A stretch of DNA of 24,774 bases from DASSCW01 sp036556325 (GTDB lineage: Bacteria; Chloroflexota; Limnocylindria; QHBO01), in contig DATBJR010000018.1 of assembly GCA_036556325.1 (NCBI GenBank), forward strand, positions 1 through 24,774, read 5' to 3'. Positions 20,247 through 24,774 of this stretch are shown here, in pieces (within the stretch, counting starts at the first letter, position 1; each line of letters starts with the position of its first letter). The notes under the pieces were generated by a model. That model made no database searches. It saw nothing but the letters and a program-made list of their open reading frames with translations, and was not told the origin of the DNA. The position numbers and the translations under genes are program-made.

Positions 20247-21095
20247 CTACGGGCGCACCAGGTCGTCGTAGGCGTCCGGCCGGCGGTCGCGGTAGAACTG
20301 CCACAGCTGCCGGACTTCGGTGATCTTGTCCATGTCCAGGTCGCGGACCAGCAGCTCCTCGTCGTGAGCATCGCCCACGTCGCCGACGAACTGCCCGCGC
20401 GGATCGACGAAGTACGACTGGCCGTAGAAGTCGTCATCGCCCAGCGGCTCCACGCCGACGCGGTTGATCGTCCCGACGTAGTAGCCGTTGGCCAGCGCGT
20501 GCGACACCTGCTCGACGCGCCACAGGTACTCGCTGAGGCCACGTGACGTGGCCGACGGGATGAAGACCAGCTCCGCGCCATTCAAACCCAGTGCCCGCGC
20601 CCCCTCCGGGAAGTGGCGGTCATAGCAGATGTACACCCCCACCTTGCCGACGGCCGTGTCGAACACGGGATATCCGAGGTTCCCGGGACGGAAGTAGAAC
20701 TTCTCCCAGAAGCCCTTGACGTGCGGGATGTGCGTCTTGCGGTATTTGCCCAGGTAGCTTCCATCGGCATCGATCACCGCGGCGGTGTTGTAGTAGATGC
20801 CGGTGGTGTGCTCGTCCTCCTCGTACATCGGCACCACCAGGACCATCCCGGTCTCGCGCGCGAGCTCCTGCATGCGCTTGGTGGTCGGACCATCGGGGAT
20901 GTGCTCGGTGTAGCTGAAGTACTCCGGATCCTGGACCTGGCAGAAGTACGGGCCGTAGAACAGCTCCTGGAAGCACATCACCTTGGCGCCCTGCTTCGCC
21001 GCCTCGCGGGCGTACTTCTCGTGCTTCTCGATCATCGTTTCCTTGTCGCCGGTCCACTCCGCCTGGAGCAGGGCGGCACGGATGGTTCGCGGCAT
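20247..21095 (-). CDS. nitrilase-family amidohydrolase (beta-ureidopropionase / N-carbamoyl amidase type)
   Basis: This 282-residue CN-hydrolase has a complete Glu-Lys-Cys triad: E44 (CFQELFYGPYF), K120 (KYRKTHIPH) and C157 (YICYDRHFPE). Members of this branch hydrolyse N-carbamoyl-beta-alanine, N-carbamoyl amino acids or N-carbamoylputrescine, releasing CO2 and ammonia. With a hydantoinase at 14687-16066 and a coupled LLM enzyme, the carbamoyl-beta-alanine or carbamoyl-amino-acid role is most likely. The ATG at 21095 has GGAGG 10 nt upstream. A TAGAGT -10 and a small 5' hairpin lie upstream. Confidence 0.9.
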   Translation of the reverse strand: MPRTIRAALLQAEWTGDKETMIEKHEKYAREAAKQGAKVMCFQELFYGPYFCQVQDPEYFSYTEHIPDGPTTKRMQELARETGMVLVVPMYEEDEHTTGIYYNTAAVIDADGSYLGKYRKTHIPHVKGFWEKFYFRPGNLGYPVFDTAVGKVGVYICYDRHFPEGARALGLNGAELVFIPSATSRGLSEYLWRVEQVSHALANGYYVGTINRVGVEPLGDDDFYGQSYFVDPRGQFVGDVGDAHDEELLVRDLDMDKITEVRQLWQFYRDRRPDAYDDLVRP

Positions 21096-21121
21096 GTGCG
21101 GTCGGCCTCCGTCTCAATCCG

Positions 21122-21137
21122 TCGCCTGAGAAGGCGA
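21122..21137 (-). promoter_or_regulatory. hairpin at the 5' end of the nitrilase mRNA
   Basis: TCGCCT-N4-AGGCGA, a perfect 6-bp stem, lies directly downstream of a TAGAGT hexamer (21144-21139). It would be at the extreme 5' end of the transcript, perhaps stabilising it. Confidence 0.4.
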
Positions 21138-21138
21138 T

Positions 21139-21144
21139 ACTCTA
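21139..21144 (-). promoter_or_regulatory. possible -10 of the nitrilase-LLM operon
   Basis: TAGAGT on the minus strand lies 43 nt before the nitrilase ATG; the resulting leader would hold a hairpin and the GGAGG Shine-Dalgarno. No clear -35 is seen. Confidence 0.5.
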
Positions 21145-21188
21145 CATCGGCCCCTTTCGGCCGCACCAGATGCTGATGGCTTGTCGGA

Positions 21189-21857
21189 TCAGCCGAAGGC
21201 TCGGCCGTTGCGGATCAAAGCCACCAGCGTGAACAGGTAGGCGAGCAGGCCGGCGCCGAAGACCACCAGCCCGAAGATCGCGCCGATGCGCAGCGCCTGC
21301 TCCATCTCCTGCTGGCTGAGGCCGGAGCCGGTCACGGTGGTCACCGGCAGGCCGCCCGCCACGGCGGCGATGAACACCAGGCTGAGCAGCCCGGTGAACA
21401 GGATGCCGAGCCCGGCCACCACCATGCCGATGGCTCGCGCCCAGCTCGCCCGGCGGAAGATCCCGGCGCCGGACGCCAGGTGCCCCAGCGCAATCACGCC
21501 CGCCACCACGCCCAGCCCGACGCCAACGCCGCGGCTCAGCTCCCGCACCCGGTCGAGCTGGTCAGCGGTCAGGTTGCCGAACGTCGAGTCGGGGAGCTGG
21601 TCGTAGATCGAGCCGGAGAGCAGGAAGACCGCCGCCATCAAGCCGGTGAGGACGCCGAGCACCAGCAGGATGACCGCCGCGCCCACCACCGAGCCGGGCA
21701 GTGGTTGGCGAACGGCTGGCGTCCAGGCCGGTTGCGCGGCAGCCGTCGGTTGGCCGGCAGCTGTCGGGTTGTCGGCGCGGTCGGCGGGCGGCGGGTCGGG
21801 CGGCAGAGGAGCGGGCGGCTGTACCGGCTCCAGGGTGGGCTGCGTGGAGTCGTCCAT
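21189..21857 (-). CDS. four-helix membrane protein with Pro-rich N-terminus
   Basis: This 222-residue protein has a cytoplasmic-looking, Pro/Ala-rich tail of about 50 residues, including a run PPAPLPPDPPPADRAD, then four hydrophobic segments. They begin near VVGAAVILLVLGVLTGLMAAVFLL, VGVGLGVVAGVIALGHLASG, AIGMVVAGLGILFTGLLSLVFI and IFGLVVFGAGLLAYLFTLVAL. The layout resembles DUF4064/DUF4190-type small membrane proteins, with no known activity. The ATG at 21857 is preceded at 7 nt by TAGCCT and no Shine-Dalgarno, so the transcript is likely leaderless. It is divergent from the AAA_28-like gene, 46 bp away. Confidence 0.75.
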   Translation of the reverse strand: MDDSTQPTLEPVQPPAPLPPDPPPADRADNPTAAGQPTAAAQPAWTPAVRQPLPGSVVGAAVILLVLGVLTGLMAAVFLLSGSIYDQLPDSTFGNLTADQLDRVRELSRGVGVGLGVVAGVIALGHLASGAGIFRRASWARAIGMVVAGLGILFTGLLSLVFIAAVAGGLPVTTVTGSGLSQQEMEQALRIGAIFGLVVFGAGLLAYLFTLVALIRNGRAFG

Positions 21858-21864
21858 GCCCGAC

Positions 21865-21870
21865 AGGCTA
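21865..21870 (-). promoter_or_regulatory. -10 of the membrane-protein gene (leaderless)
   Basis: TAGCCT on the minus strand ends 7 nt before the ATG at 21857, with no Shine-Dalgarno. Confidence 0.5.
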
Positions 21871-21903
21871 CTCCCGCTTCGCCGGCGGGCGCCAGAATGG
21901 GCC

Positions 21904-22491
21904 ATGCCCTGGCGCGCCTCGGCCAAGATCGCCTTCATCGGCTCGCACTCGGTGCGCAAGTCGAACGCGGTGCACGCCTTTGCCAGCACGATCGGGCGGG
22001 CGGGGCTGAGCGTCGAGGTCGGCCGCGAGGTGATTCGCTTCAACCCCCTGGGCATGAACGAAGCCGCCACTCCCGAGGCACAGCTGTGGGTCCTGATGGC
22101 CCAGGTCCAGCAGGAGCTGGAGCTCCGGAATCGGGCCGAGGTGCTCGTCACCGATCGGTCCGTGGTCGACAATTTCGCGTATTACCTGCGCGTCACTGAT
22201 GGCGCCGATCCGTACGCGGTGGAGCCGCTGGTGCGCCGCTGGGCGCAAACCTACGACCTGTTTGTGCGGCTGCTCCCCGATGTGGCGCTGCTGGCCGATG
22301 GCGTTCGCTCCACGAGCGACGCGTTTCGCGACGAGATCGAGGCGATCCTCGACCGGATCCTGCCGCAGTACATCGCCGCGGACCGCCTGGTGAACGTGCC
22401 CGCGTCCCAGGTGACGGAGAGCTTCGACTGGCTGGCCATCGCCGATCGCCTGGCCGGGCTGCGGGGTGAGGTCCTGCGGGTGCGGAACTGA
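21904..22491 (+). CDS. AAA_28-like (NadR/Ttd14-type) protein with altered P-loop
   Basis: This 195-residue protein follows the AAA_28 pattern: KIAFIGSHSVRKSNAVHAF near the N-terminus, EAQLWVLMAQVQQELELRN, then EVLVTDRSVVDNFAYYLRV. The last block is the usual base/phosphate-side motif of the family. The P-loop, normally GTHxxGKTT, reads GSHSVRKSN at residues 13-21, so the glycine before the lysine is Arg, although K and S remain. Nucleotide binding may be weakened or changed. The ATG at 21904 starts the family sequence; the frame is open upstream but only as antisense to the divergent membrane-protein gene. A weak CAGAAT lies 5 nt before the ATG. Confidence 0.8.
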   Translation: MPWRASAKIAFIGSHSVRKSNAVHAFASTIGRAGLSVEVGREVIRFNPLGMNEAATPEAQLWVLMAQVQQELELRNRAEVLVTDRSVVDNFAYYLRVTDGADPYAVEPLVRRWAQTYDLFVRLLPDVALLADGVRSTSDAFRDEIEAILDRILPQYIAADRLVNVPASQVTESFDWLAIADRLAGLRGEVLRVRN

Positions 22492-22870
22492 CCACCACGA
22501 GAACCCTCGCCTGCATCGCGATGGTGCTTGGCCGTGCCGCCTGCCACTCCTCTTCGAGCGCAGAGGGTGACGGGTTCGAAGGGCCACAGTCGTTCATCCT
22601 GGTCACAAGCTTTCCCACGCAGACCGATGAGCGGCCCGCCGACCTACTCCGATGCGAGGGTCTCCTGCAGCCAGGACCAGCGTCCTGGCCCGCGATGGCG
22701 GCGAGCAGCTCCCGTTCGTTCTAGACGGCTCCTCGCTGGTCGAGATTCCAGCCCACGGAGAATTCGCAATCGGCCGATCCTCGTTCGTGGCGCTCCCCAG
22801 CGGAGAATCGCCGGGGTATCAGGCGCGGCTTCCGCACGAGACCGACGCCCGGATACACTCCGCGCTACCG
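22492..22870. other. 379-bp stretch without a convincing gene
   Basis: The channel frame stays open upstream to 22652, but its codons there (CTA, ATA, TCT, many A/T third bases) are unlike the gene body, so this is probably non-coding. A 67-codon frame at 22521-22724 has no Shine-Dalgarno or recognisable domain. A GGTTCGAA at 22573-22580 does not fold into a tRNA T-arm. TACACT at 22854-22859, 11 nt before the channel ATG, is a possible -10. Nothing else is seen. Confidence 0.6.
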
Positions 22871-23974
22871 ATGCTGCCGGCCCGAATCCGAACGCTGTTC
22901 CAGGTTCCACTGCTCCGTCGCGTGGCCTTCCATGCCCGGCGGATCGGCACGAACGTGGATCGGCATTTCTTCACCACCCTGCTCGGCACGGTGCTGGGCT
23001 TCGTGGTCACCGCGGCCATCATCGTGACGCTGCTCGAGAAGCAGCTGACGGTCGGCGATTTCGGCACGACCCTGCACTGGGCGATCACCACCGTCATCGG
23101 CTCCGGCGACGCCAGCTACGTCACCTCGCCGGGCGGCTTCGTCATCGGCTGGCTGCTCGCGTTCTTCGGCGTGGCGCTCGTGGCGGCCATGACCGGCGCG
23201 GTGGTCGGCTTCTTCATCGATTTCCTGCTCAAGGAGGGCCAGGGCATGGGAGCCGCAGGCTTCCGGGACCACATCGTCGTCTGCGGCTGGAACACCACCG
23301 CCCGCGACCTGATCGAAGAGCTCAAGACGGACGAGTACGACGCCAAGGTCGTCGTGCTGCACGACAGCGAGCGCAATCCCGCCGGCGACGGCGTGTACTT
23401 CGTGCGCGGCGACATCACCAGCGCCGAGGATCTCAACCGCGCCGGGATCACAGAGGCGGCCAGCGCCATCGTCTTCCCCGCCACCCCTGACAACGAAGCC
23501 GATATGCGCTCCATCCTGTGCGTGATGGCCATCGAGTCCCTGGCGCCCGACGTGCGCACCGTGGTCGAGGCCAACAACCCCGCCCACGTCGAGCACTTCC
23601 GCCGGGCCAAGGCCGATGAGGTCCTGGTCACCTCCACGCTGGCGTCCAGGCTGCTGGCGCGCTCGGCGCTGTACCCCGGGCTCTCCGAGCTGGTCACCGA
23701 CCTCGTCTCCGGCGGGGAGGGATCGGAGCTGTACCGCATCGCCATCCCCGAGGACCTGTGCGGGCTCACGGTGGACGACTTCTCGGCCAAGCTGCGCTCG
23801 GAGCACCACGCCACCCTGCTGGCAGTCAGCCGCCGGGGCCAGGTCTCCACCAATCCGCCGACCGACTTCAAGATGCAGCCCGGTGACGACGCGGTCGTCG
23901 TGGCCGAGTCGCTCGGCACGCTGGCCCCGCTGCGCCTCAGCCGGACCCAGGCCCTCGGCGAACCGCGGGGATGA
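22871..23974 (+). CDS. two-helix ion channel with RCK (TrkA-N/TrkA-C) domains
   Basis: This 367-residue protein has helix 1 (about 34-56), a pore helix and filter (about 62-80), helix 2 (about 88-119) and a cytoplasmic RCK domain. RCK starts at HIVVCGWNTTARDLIEEL (134-151), and its C-terminal part has LYRIAIPEDLCGLTVDDFSAKL and TDFKMQPGDDAVVVAES. The filter, normally TTVGYGD, reads TTVIGSGD (73-80): an inserted Ile and Ser for Tyr, so potassium selectivity is uncertain. The RCK Rossmann glycine motif is also atypical (VCGWNTTA). The start at 22871 gives a normal short N-terminus. Its stop overlaps the next ATG (ATGA), so it is coupled to the decarboxylase. Confidence 0.85.
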   Translation: MLPARIRTLFQVPLLRRVAFHARRIGTNVDRHFFTTLLGTVLGFVVTAAIIVTLLEKQLTVGDFGTTLHWAITTVIGSGDASYVTSPGGFVIGWLLAFFGVALVAAMTGAVVGFFIDFLLKEGQGMGAAGFRDHIVVCGWNTTARDLIEELKTDEYDAKVVVLHDSERNPAGDGVYFVRGDITSAEDLNRAGITEAASAIVFPATPDNEADMRSILCVMAIESLAPDVRTVVEANNPAHVEHFRRAKADEVLVTSTLASRLLARSALYPGLSELVTDLVSGGEGSELYRIAIPEDLCGLTVDDFSAKLRSEHHATLLAVSRRGQVSTNPPTDFKMQPGDDAVVVAESLGTLAPLRLSRTQALGEPRG

Positions 23975-24774
23975 CCGACGAGCGCGAGCGCGCGCTGCGG
24001 GTCGCCTTCGACCTGGGGCTCGACTACCTCCGTGGTGTCGGGGCACGACATGTGGGGGCCACCGCGAACGCATCGGCCATCCGTGAACGCCTCGAAGGAC
24101 GCCTGCCCGAAGCGGGCACCGATGCCGCCGACGTCGTCCGGGAGCTGGCGGAGGCGGTGGAGCCGGGCATCGTGGCCAGCGTCGGTCCGCGCTACTTCGG
24201 CTTCGTGATCGGCGGCGCGCTGCCGGCTGCGGCGGCGGCTGACGTGCTGACCATGGCGTGGGGCCAGAATGGCGCGCTGCACGCCCTCTCGCCGGCCTCC
24301 GCGGCCGCGGAGGAGGTCGCCGGGGAATGGATGCTCGAGCTGCTCGGCCTGCCGCCCGGGGCCAGCACCGGACTGCCCACCGGGGCGGGCCTGGGCAACG
24401 CGGTGGGCATCGCCGCCGGGCGGCATGCCGTCCTGCAGCGCGAGGGCTGGGACGTGGAGGCACGCGGCCTCTACGGGGCGCCGGAGATCACCGTGGTGAT
24501 CGGCGACGAGGCGCACGCCACGGCGCTCACCGCGCTGCAGTACCTGGGCCTCGGCCGCGACCGGGTGCTGCGCATCCCCACCGACGAGCAGGGCCGGATG
24601 CGCGCCGACGCGCTGGCCGACATGCTCGACGGCCATGCCGGCCCGCTGATCCTGTTGGCCCAGGCGGGCAACGTGAACACCGGCGGCTTCGACCCGATGG
24701 ACGCCATTGCCGATGCCCTGGCCGGCCACCCGAACCACTGGGTGCACGTCGACGGCGCCTTTGGCCTGTGGGCC
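23971..24774 (+). CDS. PLP-dependent decarboxylase family protein, N-terminal part
   Basis: The first 268 residues of a group II, fold-type I PLP enzyme are present; the frame runs off the window. It shows YFGFVIGGALPAAAAADVL (75-93), the phosphate-loop region STGLPTGAGLGNAVGIAAGR (132-151), H182 in GDEAHATALTALQYLG (ring-stacking histidine) and D261 in HVDGAFG (pyridine-nitrogen aspartate). The PLP lysine would follow just past the window. Members decarboxylate aromatic amino acids, glutamate or aspartate; substrate is unknown. The ATG at 23971 overlaps the channel stop by 4 nt. Why a channel and a decarboxylase are coupled is unclear; acid resistance is one guess. Confidence 0.88.
   Translation, partial: MTDERERALRVAFDLGLDYLRGVGARHVGATANASAIRERLEGRLPEAGTDAADVVRELAEAVEPGIVASVGPRYFGFVIGGALPAAAAADVLTMAWGQNGALHALSPASAAAEEVAGEWMLELLGLPPGASTGLPTGAGLGNAVGIAAGRHAVLQREGWDVEARGLYGAPEITVVIGDEAHATALTALQYLGLGRDRVLRIPTDEQGRMRADALADMLDGHAGPLILLAQAGNVNTGGFDPMDAIADALAGHPNHWVHVDGAFGLWA

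Noticed and set aside
22571..22581. GGTTCGA sequence resembling a tRNA T-loop
   Set aside because: The flanking bases do not form a T-stem, and no acceptor or anticodon arm can be found on either strand.
22521..22724. 67-codon plus-strand frame
   Set aside because: It has no Shine-Dalgarno, no leaderless -10, no domain and unfavourable codon use.
22652..22870. Possible 73-residue N-terminal extension of the ion channel
   Set aside because: Codons with A or T in the third position are much more frequent than in the gene body, and the channel has a normal N-terminus from 22871.
1..24774. CRISPR arrays, insertion sequences, rRNA or tRNA genes
   Set aside because: No regularly spaced repeats, transposase-like frames, terminal inverted repeats or stable RNA signatures were seen anywhere.

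Overview
The window is very GC-rich, densely packed DNA, almost certainly from a high-GC bacterium that makes and uses coenzyme F420. It holds a complete late F420 module (cofD, cofC, cofE), three luciferase-like (LLM) flavin/F420 oxidoreductases and an F420/FMN-type PPOX protein. CofE is a stand-alone protein of about 250 residues. In most Actinomycetota it is fused to a nitroreductase-like domain (FbiB), so a Chloroflexota (Limnocylindria-like) origin fits slightly better than Actinomycetota. This is inference, not proof. Many genes have a TANNNT hexamer 6-7 nt before the ATG and no Shine-Dalgarno, which suggests frequent leaderless transcription; others have good GGAGG-type sites.

Layout. 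1-4535 (minus): homoserine dehydrogenase, aspartate-semialdehyde dehydrogenase and two coupled DUF885 zinc-peptidase-like genes, the last cut by the window edge. 4627-4971 (plus): an NTF2/SnoaL-like protein, converging on 4981-8637 (minus): PPOX protein, LLM enzyme, cofD, cofC, cofE. 8745-10634 (minus): a large secreted protein of unknown function with a terminator hairpin. 10635-10815: a divergent regulatory region with two related palindromes. 10816-12826 (plus): an LLM enzyme and a CinA protein with a degenerate C-terminal domain. 12823-16066 (minus): a tiny lipoprotein, a diacylglycerol-kinase-like protein, a lipoprotein and dihydropyrimidinase/hydantoinase. 16133-18040 (minus): GNAT, VOC, DinB-like, and a 20-residue peptide with seven cysteines. 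18140-18436 (plus): a Cys-containing ArsR-type repressor divergent from that peptide. 18433-19238 (minus): a fluoride riboswitch followed by crcB and DUF190. 19253-21095 (minus): nitrilase-family amidohydrolase and a third LLM enzyme. 21189-21857 (minus): a four-helix membrane protein. 21904-24774 (plus): an AAA_28-like protein with an altered P-loop, a two-helix RCK ion channel with an unusual filter, and the start of a PLP-dependent decarboxylase.

How they work together. cofD/cofC/cofE supply F420 for the LLM and PPOX enzymes. The hydantoinase, the nitrilase and an LLM flavoenzyme together suggest pyrimidine or hydantoin breakdown. The riboswitch, crcB and DUF190 form a fluoride-export unit.

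The strongest candidate for something undescribed is the divergent arsR / Cys-rich micropeptide pair at about 17978-18436. Its shared intergenic region carries two overlapping 20-bp dyads that cover two opposed promoters. It looks like a minimal metal(loid) or thiol-stress response whose effector is a 20-residue peptide, too short for ordinary gene finders.
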